Origin: Halogeometricum sp. S1BR25-6
GTDB lineage: Archaea; Halobacteriota; Halobacteria; Halobacteriales; Haloferacaceae
Assembly: GCF_031624495.1 (NCBI RefSeq)
Contig: NZ_JAMQOP010000007.1
Coordinates: forward strand, 60,089-124,088
DNA: 64,000 nt
Direction: 5' to 3'
In this document: positions 44,634 through 52,432 of the stretch, piece after piece
Position numbering within the stretch: position 1 is the stretch's first letter
How the letters are laid out: each line of letters opens with the position of its first letter
Translations under genes and position numbers: made by a program
Notes under the pieces: model-generated
The model's input: the letters and a program-made list of their open reading frames with translations, nothing else
Told to the model about the DNA's origin: nothing
Database searches by the model: none

Positions 44634-45068
44634 ATGGTGCCGCCCACAGGTGACGGCGGAAGCCCCGCCCCTATCGATCGCCCGATACTCGAGTTCCTGC
44701 GGACGCGTCTCCAAGCAACGGGCCAGGTCGCAACAGCACGTATCACCGACGCGAGCGGCCATCTCGAACTTCGTGTGACACTCGCGCCATCGTACTATCC
44801 GGACTCCGTCGAGGAGACGACTCTGACTGTTCGCTGGTACACGAACGACGACTTCAAAATTCACTACCGGGAGGTTCAGTCAGACCGCTCCTGGGAATGT
44901 CGGTGGGATCGTCATCCCAACCCTCACAACACCCGAGACCATTTCCACCCCCCACCGGCTGCCCCTACCCCCGGCGACGATGCTTCATGGCCGACCGACC
45001 ATCGCGACGTGCTTCGGCTCGTCCTCGACGAAATTGAAGACCGGATAGCGACCCTGTGGAGTGAGTAA
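44634..45068 (+). CDS. TumE-like (DUF6516-like) putative toxin
   Basis: This is a 144-residue protein. The centre has the pattern of the TumE family: beta strands LTVRWYTNDDFKIHYREV, then CRWDRHPNPHNTRDHFHPPP with the clustered Trp-Asp, His-Pro and His. TumE proteins are ribosome- or RNA-directed toxins of type II systems, paired with an HTH antitoxin, which is encoded 8 nt upstream. Homologues at 46915 and 59044 have W-x-RDDDHPDLGPVH and F-x-QDADHPDLGPCH in the same place. Family assignment is by motif, so moderate. Confidence 0.65.
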   Translation: MVPPTGDGGSPAPIDRPILEFLRTRLQATGQVATARITDASGHLELRVTLAPSYYPDSVEETTLTVRWYTNDDFKIHYREVQSDRSWECRWDRHPNPHNTRDHFHPPPAAPTPGDDASWPTDHRDVLRLVLDEIEDRIATLWSE

Positions 45069-45123
45069 GGGATGTCCCAAAGGTGAACTTATATCGCGAA
45101 CAATTTCGTCACTCCGCTGCGAA

Positions 45124-45165
45124 TTAACCAACACAGAACCATAGCCCCCTTGCACCGTTGGTTAA
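45124..45165. promoter_or_regulatory. 9-bp inverted repeat, second copy of the candidate operator
   Basis: TTAACCAAC (45124-45132) and GTTGGTTAA (45157-45165) are the same half-sites as at 43958-44000, spaced 33 bp centre to centre. It lies downstream of the TumE-like gene and 72 nt upstream of the gene at 45237. Confidence 0.55.
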
Positions 45166-45236
45166 ACACGTAGCAGAGAGCAGTTTGTCCGCGCCTGAGA
45201 GGCCGAGGCGCGTAGATTCGCGCCGACGTGATTCCC

Positions 45237-45527
45237 ATGCCCGGTACAGACACACTCGACGATGCATCAGCCGACCACGAACGGTTTGAAGCGGAACTCG
45301 TCGCACAGGACCGAGATGCCGCCCGCGTCGCAATAGCGGATATTGACGACGAAAGGGCCCATTCTCTCGTCAACAACCTCGTCGACGACGACGTCGTCAT
45401 TCCCATCCCCAACGAACGCGTTCTCGTCCACGAGCCAAGCGACGAAGCATTCGACTCGATTCTCCAACTCGCACTCTTCCATCGGGGCTGGACTGCCGCT
45501 CACGACACCGACGAGGGAGGAGAGTGA
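45237..45527 (+). CDS. Small acidic hypothetical protein
   Basis: This is a 96-residue protein from the ATG at 45237 (MPGTDTLDDASADHERFEAE). The core VAIADIDDERAHSLVNNLVD ... VVIPIPNERVLVHEPS is alpha/beta and strongly acidic. It has no recognised motif. The inverted repeat at 45124-45165 directly upstream suggests control by the neighbouring HTH regulator. A 16-codon remnant (MQQTLAGCTFCDALLM) overlaps its stop. Confidence 0.55.
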   Translation: MPGTDTLDDASADHERFEAELVAQDRDAARVAIADIDDERAHSLVNNLVDDDVVIPIPNERVLVHEPSDEAFDSILQLALFHRGWTAAHDTDEGGE

Positions 45528-45587
45528 TGCAACAGACACTTGCTGGCTGTACCTTCTGTGATGCGCTCTTGATGTGAAGTCACGGGG

Positions 45588-46682
45588 TTACGACCCACAG
45601 AAGTTCTGGGTGGCGAAAACCTTCGTGCCGTCATCAACCTCAACGACGGCGATCCCGATGCCTTCCTTGCTGAATCGGTCTCGAAGCAGATTCTCTCGAT
45701 GCCCCGGAGAGTTCATCCACTGCGTCACAATCCCCTCAGCGAGGGCCTTGTTCGTATCGTAATACTGTTCGCCGTCATCGGTTCGGACGCGTTCTTTGTA
45801 CCACGTCTGCGCGATGTTCTCCCCACTGAGTCGACAGTCGATACCGAACTGCTCGTAGCGATCTTCCATTGTCTCACCACTTGGAGAGTCGTGCGCGAAA
45901 TACTCATCCTCAGCCATATCCTCAGAATGGGAGACGGCGACCTCCTGCAAGTCTGCGCTGTACTGGAGGGTACTGACGCCTTCTTCGGACCGCCGTGCGT
46001 TCACGGCGTCGTGAACGAACTCTTGAACCCGTTGAGCGTCGAGGTCTTCCCCGAATAATCCCTCACCACCACTGCCAGTTTCGCTTGCTTCGGTCGTCAA
46101 CGTCGATGCACCACCGCTGGTCTCACCGCCCTGTCCGCCAGTATTGAGATTCGGGATGTCGACACCAGAGAGATTGATCGGGGAGTCGATCACGCCGGTT
46201 TGGGCGGCGCCGATGGCACCGAGAAGTGTTGTGAAGAGACCACCGATGATTCGACGACGAGTCACCACTGGCGACTTCGAGCCTGCTTCGTCGAACGAGG
46301 GCTTCTCTGGGGTCTGGTGCGACCGGGGTTTAATGCTCCCATCGGCATTGACATCAGGTCCCCTCATACCCGTTTTTTCGGGGGTCTTCCCAGCTGCTCT
46401 CGACGACCCCGAGGCATGCCGTGTTCGAGAGGGGCGGCTCTGGCCTGTTTTCTTTGACTGCCCGAACGTGGGTTTCGGAGGCGTCCGTGACCTGCTTGGT
46501 CGCCGCGAAGAGGATTTGCGAGTTGAGTCGGTGGATTGTTTTTGGTAGTAGAGGCCGGGGCAGTCGTGTTTTTCGGGGAGTCGGTGGTCGCCACAGACTC
46601 GTTCGCGACAGTAGTTACAGCGGGTGCTGAGTCCTTCTTCTTCGAGACTCGTCCCGCAGTAGTGGCATTCCCTCGCTCCCAT
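45588..46682 (-). CDS. AN1-type zinc finger, membrane segment and CAP/SCP domain protein
   Basis: This is a 364-residue protein. Residues 1-50 form an AN1-like zinc finger (CHYCGTSL ... CNYCRERVCGDHRLPEKHDC). Residues 50-140 are a basic Ser/Pro/Arg-rich linker, followed by TRRRIIGGLFTTLLGAIGAA, a Tat-like or membrane segment. The C-terminal 140 residues are a CAP (YkwD/SCP) domain: VNARRSEEGVSTLQY, SHSEDMAE, GENIAQTWY and MNSPGHRENLL, with the conserved His and Glu. The finger would stay inside and the CAP domain outside. The function of such proteins is unknown. It stands alone between TA modules. Confidence 0.85.
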   Translation of the reverse strand: MGARECHYCGTSLEEEGLSTRCNYCRERVCGDHRLPEKHDCPGLYYQKQSTDSTRKSSSRRPSRSRTPPKPTFGQSKKTGQSRPSRTRHASGSSRAAGKTPEKTGMRGPDVNADGSIKPRSHQTPEKPSFDEAGSKSPVVTRRRIIGGLFTTLLGAIGAAQTGVIDSPINLSGVDIPNLNTGGQGGETSGGASTLTTEASETGSGGEGLFGEDLDAQRVQEFVHDAVNARRSEEGVSTLQYSADLQEVAVSHSEDMAEDEYFAHDSPSGETMEDRYEQFGIDCRLSGENIAQTWYKERVRTDDGEQYYDTNKALAEGIVTQWMNSPGHRENLLRDRFSKEGIGIAVVEVDDGTKVFATQNFCGS

Positions 46683-46807
46683 ATTGATACAGAGAATGTA
46701 GTCTTCTTTGATATGAATGTTCGGTTGAGAGAGACCGCAATTGATCCTGGCCTGTAGTCACCGAAAGAGAAACGCGACAGATACCGTTGACGTCGAGCAG
46801 AGACACA

Positions 46808-46893
46808 TTATAATAGCGTCTGCAACTGTGTACTCATCCGGCCGCATGCCGTCGCGCAGCCGAGTGTGTGATGACTTGCAGACGCTACTATAG
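46808..46893 (-). mobile_element. 86-bp MITE-like inverted-repeat element, copy 2
   Basis: This is the same length and layout as the element at 9972-10057 but in reverse orientation. The right end read on the minus strand is CTATAGTAGCGTCTGCAAGT, and the internal sequence matches copy 1 at most positions. The left end has a few substitutions (TTATAATAGCG). It lies between the CAP gene and a TumE-like pair and carries no coding sequence. Confidence 0.75.
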
Positions 46894-46914
46894 AAGACGC
46901 CCTCGTTTCGAGGA

Positions 46915-47364
46915 CTAGCGATTCTGACTGGAAGTCAATTGGGGGAGAGTCTCAGAGAAGAGGGTATCAAGTGTTTCCCACAGGATTTCTGAAGGGACGT
47001 TCGCCTCTATCTCCGCTGGCCTATGATGTGTCTCCTCGGAGTCTGCTAGAGAGTATTGGAAGTGGACTGGACCGAGATCGGGGTGGTCATCGTCACGATG
47101 CCACCCACAACTGAGTCCTGTATTCGGATCTGCGTAGTGAATGCGATACTGTTGTCCCTCTTTATCGAATCGCCACTCGACATCGAGAGTTGGTGACTGG
47201 GGGCCAGTCGGAGAGCTAACCCGGTCGGAGTCTATTGTCGCACGTATCGAGGTCTTGATTATGCTATCAGGTTCGTACGTGACTGCAGTGACGGTGGGGT
47301 ATCGTTGGAGGATGTCTTTCAATTCCCGGTAGACTTGCCTATCGATGTCGCCTGAGAGCCCCAT
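46915..47364 (-). CDS. TumE-like (DUF6516-like) putative toxin, second copy
   Basis: This is a 149-residue protein. The TumE-like core reads LDVEWRFDKEGQQYRIHYAD followed by LSCGWHRDDDHPDLGPVHFQ, with the same Trp, Asp, His-Pro and His as the other two copies. The C-terminal helix ends in a polar tail. It starts 4 nt after the HTH gene, so the two are translated together. It is predicted to be a toxin neutralised by its upstream partner. Confidence 0.68.
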   Translation of the reverse strand: MGLSGDIDRQVYRELKDILQRYPTVTAVTYEPDSIIKTSIRATIDSDRVSSPTGPQSPTLDVEWRFDKEGQQYRIHYADPNTGLSCGWHRDDDHPDLGPVHFQYSLADSEETHHRPAEIEANVPSEILWETLDTLFSETLPQLTSSQNR

Positions 47365-47368
47365 GTGT

Positions 47369-47881
47369 TCACGCCGAGATCGGGTCTGGGTCGTCAGCCC
47401 AGTCGTATTCGTTGAGTGCGGCTCTCACTACTGGGATGCGGTTGGTGAGGTGTTCCCATTCTTTCGCGATGTCACGCCGAGTCTCACTCTCTGCTGCATT
47501 CTCAACGTCTGCGATGCTTGCTCTGAGTTCCCCAGGTGCCTCTACGCTGTACGTTTGTTTCCAGTCTGTGATTTTATTCCGCATGGTCTCAAGGGCATCG
47601 GTGAGTTCTTCGCGGGAGTGGGCTCGCTGGAGTTCTGCTACCTCTCGGTATTTCGCCATGAGTTGATCGATACAGTACAGCGTTTGGTCTCCTCGGTCGG
47701 TTTTTCGAAGGACGTTGTCTTCGACGAGCTGGTCAAGGTATTTCTGAGCGGTTTTCGTGGAGACACCTGTTTCGTCGGCTACCCAAGACGCTGACCGAGG
47801 GTGGTGGAGTGTCCGACCGGCACTCCGGACTCGTTCTCCTCGTGTCCGATTGTCGCGGTTCTCTTCTTCGTTGGCTGGCAT
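47369..47881 (-). CDS. HTH antitoxin/regulator partner of the TumE-like toxin (DUF7342-type)
   Basis: This is a 170-residue protein from the ATG at 47881 (MPANEEENRDNRTRGERVRS); a start at 47908 is possible. Winged helix: TLHHPRSASWVADETGVSTK, TAQKYLDQLVEDNVLRKTD. A long helix follows (ELTDALETMRNKITDWKQTY). It is the antitoxin-type partner of the gene at 46915. Architecture and gene order match the pairs at 44092 and 59550. Confidence 0.75.
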   Translation of the reverse strand: MPANEEENRDNRTRGERVRSAGRTLHHPRSASWVADETGVSTKTAQKYLDQLVEDNVLRKTDRGDQTLYCIDQLMAKYREVAELQRAHSREELTDALETMRNKITDWKQTYSVEAPGELRASIADVENAAESETRRDIAKEWEHLTNRIPVVRAALNEYDWADDPDPISA

Positions 47882-47991
47882 ACCAAGACCTACGAACTGC
47901 TGGAACATATATCCACTAGGTCGGAGAAATAGTCTAGGACGGAGATTGATGTTTTATAGGACCTGTGCGGCGCCGAGAGGCTCAAACTTCC

Positions 47992-48519
47992 TTAGTCGGT
48001 CTCGCCTTCCAGTTCTTCTAACATGTCTCTGTAGACTTGAATCGGCCTACTATCTACCTCGGTTGTCTCGACGGCGCTTTTGAGGAAACCCCATCGGGAC
48101 ATGGATGCACCTTGTCGACTCAGGAAGGCCGGTTGTATCGGTGGAGGGTACTCTCCCTCTTCGCCCGGGGAGTAGTCAACGACGGTGAGGCTACGTGTGT
48201 CAACGCTGAGGACTCCGTTTGACTCGTTGACCGAAAGTATGACCACTGCTTCCTCCCAGCCATCGGTTTCAGGTATAATACCTTCAACCTCGCAGTTCTG
48301 GCACCGAGCAGCGTCAAGTGACCATCCATCTGGAAGGTCCACCAGTAATTCTAAGTGCGCCATATCGTGTATTCTGGCGATATCATACATGATTGGTTCC
48401 TCGATGGACATTTTAGTATTGCAGAAGTCACAGTAGAATGAACCACGCCGTCCCACCTCCTCGCCATGAAGGTCGTGCTTTACTCGCTGTTTGTTTAATT
48501 TGGAGGATACACCAGACAT
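47992..48519 (-). CDS. Zinc-ribbon hypothetical protein
   Basis: This is a 175-residue soluble protein. Two CxxC knuckles, CDFC (about 30) and CQNC (about 75), could bind one zinc. The middle part is acidic alpha/beta, and the C-terminus is helical (IQVYRDMLEELEGETD). The gene is AT-richer than neighbours such as 48821, suggesting separate acquisition. It is not recognised beyond this. Confidence 0.55.
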   Translation of the reverse strand: MSGVSSKLNKQRVKHDLHGEEVGRRGSFYCDFCNTKMSIEEPIMYDIARIHDMAHLELLVDLPDGWSLDAARCQNCEVEGIIPETDGWEEAVVILSVNESNGVLSVDTRSLTVVDYSPGEEGEYPPPIQPAFLSRQGASMSRWGFLKSAVETTEVDSRPIQVYRDMLEELEGETD

Positions 48520-48820
48520 ATAACACAGATATATAATCTTAGTATAAATTTCTATTGGGGCGTATGTTGGTGATCGGTGGAAGACGCCCTGACGAGGATG
48601 CTGATCGTCCTATGAGATGTTCGAGAACGCCTGCCGAGAGATAGGGAGGATGCCGCGACCGAGGAGTCGGACACTTGCGGGGTCGGGAGACGTTCACGGC
48701 GCTTCGCGCGGTGAGCTCGGGAAACGGAGCCTCCCGATGATCGAGACGCTCTCACCCTTTGGCTGATTGACCGCAATACTCTTTACCAATTCTCTGTAAA
48801 CTGTAAACACCTCGTTGCCC
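48520..48820. other. Spacer upstream of the HTH-PIN operon
   Basis: About 300 bp with a sharp change from AT-rich (48520-48560) to GC-rich sequence. No open frame looks coding. It must hold the promoters of both flanking divergent genes. Confidence 0.35.
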
Positions 48821-49420
48821 ATGTCACGGACCTCAAACCGAACCAACGGCGATGTCATCCGAGACTTCCTCTCGGTCGCCGATCTCCTCGAAGAGCCACA
48901 GCTCGCCCAGCTGTATGCGTACCTCGCCCGAGAGAGGGAAGCGACCGTCCAAGACGTAATGGACAACCTCGAACTTGCCCAGGGGACAGCCTACAGCTAC
49001 GTCAACCGGCTCGTCGACGCCGGCGTCGTCGACGTCACTGACGATGAGCAGCCCCGCCGGTACGCCGCCCGGGCAATCGACCTGACTGTGACGACGGCCG
49101 CCGGCGACCGCGAGTATACGATCACGCCGGCGCTCATCGACGCCGTCGGCCGCCGCGAGACGAATGACGATATCGACACGTACATCGACCGGCACGGCGT
49201 CGCCGGCCTCGCGACCGCACTCACCTACGCCGTCGCTCGGGAGCGCGGCGAGGTGACCCACCGGCTGATGGCCGAGGACCTCGACATCTCGCCGCTAGCC
49301 GCGGAGATGATTCTGCAGGCGCTTCACCCCGTCGTTCACGAACACTACGACATCGAAGAAGCAGGGACGGGACTCGACGAATTGGATATCGACGACGGCG
49401 ACGCAGCTGACGACGCGTGA
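48821..49420 (+). CDS. HTH antitoxin-type regulator (DUF7437-like) of a PIN toxin
   Basis: This is a 199-residue protein from the ATG at 48821 (MSRTSNRTNGDVIRDFLSVA). A winged helix at about 30-85 (YLAREREATVQDVMDNLELA, GTAYSYVNRLVDAGVVDV) is followed by a helical dimerisation part. It overlaps the PIN-domain gene by 4 nt. An HTH protein translated with a PIN RNase is the layout of a toxin-antitoxin pair where the HTH protein is antitoxin and autorepressor. Confidence 0.78.
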   Translation: MSRTSNRTNGDVIRDFLSVADLLEEPQLAQLYAYLAREREATVQDVMDNLELAQGTAYSYVNRLVDAGVVDVTDDEQPRRYAARAIDLTVTTAAGDREYTITPALIDAVGRRETNDDIDTYIDRHGVAGLATALTYAVARERGEVTHRLMAEDLDISPLAAEMILQALHPVVHEHYDIEEAGTGLDELDIDDGDAADDA

Positions 49421-49922
49421 GCCGGCTCCACATCGCCGACACCGGCCTGTTTGTCGCGATGGGACAGCCCTCGAACAGTCGGTACCAGGCCGTTCGGCGG
49501 TTCGCTCGCCGAAATGACATCACCTTCGTCCTGCCCGAACGGGTGTACGGGGAGCTGACCGTCGACGACCCCGACGTTGAGGAAATGCCGATTGACACCG
49601 CGATCGACGAGGACTGGGCGACGGTTGCGGCGCCGCTCGAGTTCTCCGAACCGGTCGTCTCGCGGGTGATGGACGGGGTCCAGCGGTACATCGCGAACGC
49701 CGACGACCGACCAGCCGACGAGGTTGAACGTGCCGACGCGGCCCTTGCTGCGCTAGCTGGCCAGCATCTGAGCGCGGGGACGGCGAGGTCTGCATCTACA
49801 CGACCGATATCGCGGCCGGTGAAGGGGCTGAAACCGTACTCGCGAGCGAGGGGTACGGTGACTCGGTAACATTCGTGAACGGGTTCCGGTTCATCGAGGA
49901 TCTGGTCGCCGGTGACAGCTGA
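49417..49922 (+). pseudogene. PIN-domain (VapC-like) RNase toxin with frameshift near 49780
   Basis: The protein starts MSRLHIADTGLFVAMGQPSN with the first PIN Asp (D8) and a central RVYGELT (Glu). Near the end ADAALAALAGQHLSAG carries the second acidic site. Then one base is missing in the G run at about 49778-49781. With one G restored the protein continues GDGEVCIYTTDIAAGEGAET, which holds the third PIN Asp (TTD), and ends FVNGFRFIEDLVAGDS at 49922. As read, the frame drifts and loses the third acidic residue, so the toxin would be dead. A homopolymer error is equally likely. Confidence 0.75.
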
Positions 49923-50609
49923 CCGATTTCTAGTCTGAGTCGGTGAGAGAGGAACTCGAAAGCCCTCGGCCGCTCGACGTTCCGCGATCGCGCGAGACGA
50001 AGTCTCGCTGGCCCTCATTCGCTCCTGAAGACTCGCTCCGCTCGTCTTCCGTGCTCCCGCTCGTTCCACTCGCAGGAACCCCGCTCACGAGGACGCCGCT
50101 GTGCGCCTCGTGCCCGCGGTGCTTGTGGGGTCGGGGGACGACCGAGGCGGCCTCGCCCTTTCTAAGTCCGCCAGGATTGTAGCTGGCTCACCGAGCGACG
50201 TGGCTGGCTGGACAGGTGTGTACGTACCGGCCCGCCCCGCTCGCCGCTGCCGCCTTCCGGTGAGCAAAGCTCACCGACGTCCCGCTCACTCTGTTCACGG
50301 GACCTCCGCGTCGCTCGCGACTGACCATTCCGGGCTGCCTGCCTGCAGTGGCGGGCGGGCTGCCGGGCTAAAATGAATGTGCCCTCGACGCCAGCGGGTA
50401 TGCCCGTCGGTTGCGCCCCTTGCAGGCTTTCGCGTTCCAGCGCTTCGTGCCGCCTGCGCTGGCGCGCGCCACACCGCGGCGCGCGTGCTCGACGACAGTC
50501 GCGCTGGACACGGACCCGCGGATCGGGCCGGACACGAGCGGGCATATCCCGCTGGACGCTCGCTCCGGGCGGGTCGGCGCGCGGTGCTGGTTGAGCGTCT
50601 CTCTTCTGA

Positions 50610-50661
50610 GCGCTCTCGCTCGCGCCCCAGGGGGCGCTCGCGAAGGCGCGAGCGAGAGCGC
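50610..50661. repeat. Perfect 17-bp inverted repeat
   Basis: GCGCTCTCGCTCGCGCC at 50610-50626 pairs exactly with GGCGCGAGCGAGAGCGC at 50645-50661 around an 18-nt loop. It lies about 100 bp before the RPA-like gene, in sequence without coding function. A hairpin of this strength suggests an origin, transfer or attenuation structure. Confidence 0.7.
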
Positions 50662-50696
50662 ATAGATGGGTCTGTCGGTCGTTGTGGTGCGAAGAA

Positions 50697-50757
50697 CCGC
50701 GATGTCGTAGCATCGCGGTGTCGGGCGCGTGAGCGCCTTCAGGAACCTGTGAGTTCC
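50697..50757 (+). promoter_or_regulatory. Three tandem hairpins directly before the RPA-like start codon
   Basis: Stems are CCGCGATG/CATCGCGG (50697-50718), GGCGC/GCGCC with loop GTGA (50724-50737) and GGAAC/GTTCC (50742-50757). The last stem ends one base before the ATG at 50759, so the start codon would be in its edge. This could regulate translation of the ssDNA-binding protein. Confidence 0.45.
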
Positions 50758-50758
50758 A

Positions 50759-51658
50759 ATGTCAAGTAAGAACGCTACCAGTCAAGTAGTTTCGGTCGAT
50801 GAACAGGCATTCGAGAACGCGGACGAAGCGGCGGTGGACGAGGACGGCTTCGAGGTCGTCGACGAAACGCCGGAATTCCAGGCGACGGTGCAGATGGAGA
50901 CGCAGGCGAAGGTGGATGCGAATCACCCGGACGGGATGATCGACACCAGTGACGATCGGATTTACGGTGCGACCCTCGAACAGGAAGAGCGCATGCGGGC
51001 GCGGGAAGCTGAGCTGGAGCGCATCAGTGCCAAAGCAGAGCTGGGTACGCAAGATGGTCGGGAGAAGCGGACGCGAGATATCGCAGCGAAGCGGAGCGCT
51101 GAGCGGCGTGCTGAGTTCCAGAAGCGCGCGGCGAGCGTGGACCCGTGGGCTGATCCGGAGCGAGACGATCCTCGTGCAGAACTCTCGCAGGAGCAGTTGG
51201 CGGCGGTAAACACGCAGTCGATACGGCTGGCGGAGAAGTTGGATGGTTGGTCGCGAGCAGCGATCGGGCGGCGGCTGGGTAAAGCTGTCGTCGGTGGAAA
51301 AGACCTGATGAGCGCGGTCGTCGGGGTGTTCGAGGAGCTGCAGACGGCGCCAGGGCAGGTGGTTCCCATCGAGGAGCTCGAGGACGTCAATCGCAAGGAG
51401 GTGAGCATCAAGGGGACTGTGACCACGTTGTGGAAACCGTCAAGTTCAGCGATTTCCCAAGTGGGACTCATCGAAGACGAGAGCGGGAAAACGAAGTTCA
51501 CCAGCTGGGTGGCGAGCGACCAGCCGTGGATTGAGGAGGGCGAGCGCGTTCGCATTCACGGAGCGGCGAAGAACTGGTACAACGGGCGCGTCTCCGTGGC
51601 CCTGACTGGGTGGAGCACCGTTCACTTCCCTGAGCGCGGTCGGTGGTGGGAAGCATAG
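50759..51658 (+). CDS. RPA-like OB-fold single-stranded DNA-binding protein
   Basis: This is a 299-residue protein. The first 145 residues are polar, rich in Glu/Gln/Arg and helical. The C-terminal about 95 residues are an OB fold as in haloarchaeal RPA: VSIKGTVTTLWKPSSSAISQ, VGLIEDESGKTKFTSW and ERVRIHGAAKNWYNGRVSVAL. It should bind single-stranded DNA in replication or transfer. The gene is preceded by strong hairpins and followed by a T-run terminator. Similar plasmid-borne RPA-like genes are frequent in haloarchaea. No replication initiator is adjacent. Confidence 0.82.
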   Translation: MSSKNATSQVVSVDEQAFENADEAAVDEDGFEVVDETPEFQATVQMETQAKVDANHPDGMIDTSDDRIYGATLEQEERMRAREAELERISAKAELGTQDGREKRTRDIAAKRSAERRAEFQKRAASVDPWADPERDDPRAELSQEQLAAVNTQSIRLAEKLDGWSRAAIGRRLGKAVVGGKDLMSAVVGVFEELQTAPGQVVPIEELEDVNRKEVSIKGTVTTLWKPSSSAISQVGLIEDESGKTKFTSWVASDQPWIEEGERVRIHGAAKNWYNGRVSVALTGWSTVHFPERGRWWEA

Positions 51659-51674
51659 CAGTGTATGCGGCTTT

Positions 51675-51682
51675 CTTTTTTT
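51675..51682 (+). terminator. T-run terminator after the RPA-like gene
   Basis: CTTTTTTT begins 17 nt after the stop codon. Archaeal transcription stops at such U tracts without needing a hairpin. The sequence beyond is non-coding for about 250 bp. Confidence 0.55.
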
Positions 51683-51934
51683 GCTACGTGCCGGACCGAC
51701 CCAGACCCCACCGCCCCACCCTCCGCTCCGTGCTCGCTTCGCTGCGCGCGCAGCCACAACCTTAGGTAGGTCAGTGATTCAAGGAGACTCCTGTCGAAAG
51801 ACAGTCTTTCTGCACTTGAAGCGGTGAGGCGCCGACCTATCCTCGGCGTCCTGATTTCGATGGAAGCAGAGAAAAGTTGATCAGGCGTATATTCACTCCT
51901 AGTTCTTATTTCAGTTGAGTACTCAATTGCGGCT

Positions 51935-52396
51935 ATGAGTCAATCGGACGCTGTAGACGCTCTTCTCCGAGAGTGGCGTGAGAAAGTTGACGAGCTGGAA
52001 GGCCAACCACAGGAAATCAAGCAACAGCAGGACAGTTTCTACAGAGGGAGCTGGGATGCAGCACGTGAACGTGCCGAGCCAGAGCTTAAGCGGAAGGCGG
52101 TACAAGATTGTATCGACGATCTTGAAGAGAGCACCACCACTGACGAGTTCTTAGAGTCATTAGCAGATTGGCGGAAGGAAGCTGATGAGCTAGATAAGAG
52201 GATCTTGGACTCCAATAAGTGGTTCAGAAAATCCACGAGAAGATTCCAATTAGAGTCCTGCATCGAAGAGTTTGAGGGAGCATTTCCGGACGACAATTTC
52301 AAGGAGTGCTTTCGATGTGGTTCTTTACAGGAGCCGGTTAGTGATAAGAGACGTAGCGAGGGGTTCCGATGGGAGTGTGTGGATTGCGGATATTAG
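51935..52396 (+). CDS. Helical protein with C-terminal zinc ribbon
   Basis: This is a 153-residue protein. Residues 1-125 are helical, rich in Glu, Lys and Gln (LLREWREKVDELEGQPQEIK), probably coiled-coil. The end is a zinc ribbon: CFRCGSLQ then CVDCGY with about 20 residues between. The zinc ribbon plus coiled coil suggests nucleic-acid or protein binding. It is convergent with the TIR operon and is not obviously part of it. Family unknown. Confidence 0.6.
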   Translation: MSQSDAVDALLREWREKVDELEGQPQEIKQQQDSFYRGSWDAARERAEPELKRKAVQDCIDDLEESTTTDEFLESLADWRKEADELDKRILDSNKWFRKSTRRFQLESCIEEFEGAFPDDNFKECFRCGSLQEPVSDKRRSEGFRWECVDCGY

Positions 52397-52432
52397 TCTC
52401 ATATCTGGAGCCCTCGATAATCGTTGTCTGAT

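Larger units (their letters stand above)
49923..50758. other. Very GC-rich non-coding region with strong palindromes
   Basis: These 836 bp have CpG-rich low-complexity sequence in both strands. Open frames on every strand are Arg/Ala/Pro-rich, unlike haloarchaeal proteins, so I call none. The region contains a 17-bp perfect inverted repeat (50610-50661) and three hairpins (50697-50757) before the RPA-like gene. It could be an origin, transfer site or long regulatory leader. Confidence 0.5.

Noticed and set aside
50162..50713. Several long frames in the GC-rich region 49.9-50.7 kb
   Set aside because: Frames are open on all strands because stop codons are rare at this GC; products are Arg/Ala/Pro-rich with no motif.
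49923..50758. CRISPR array
   Set aside because: Repetitive look is due to CpG-rich low complexity; no regular repeat-spacer unit is present here or elsewhere in the window.
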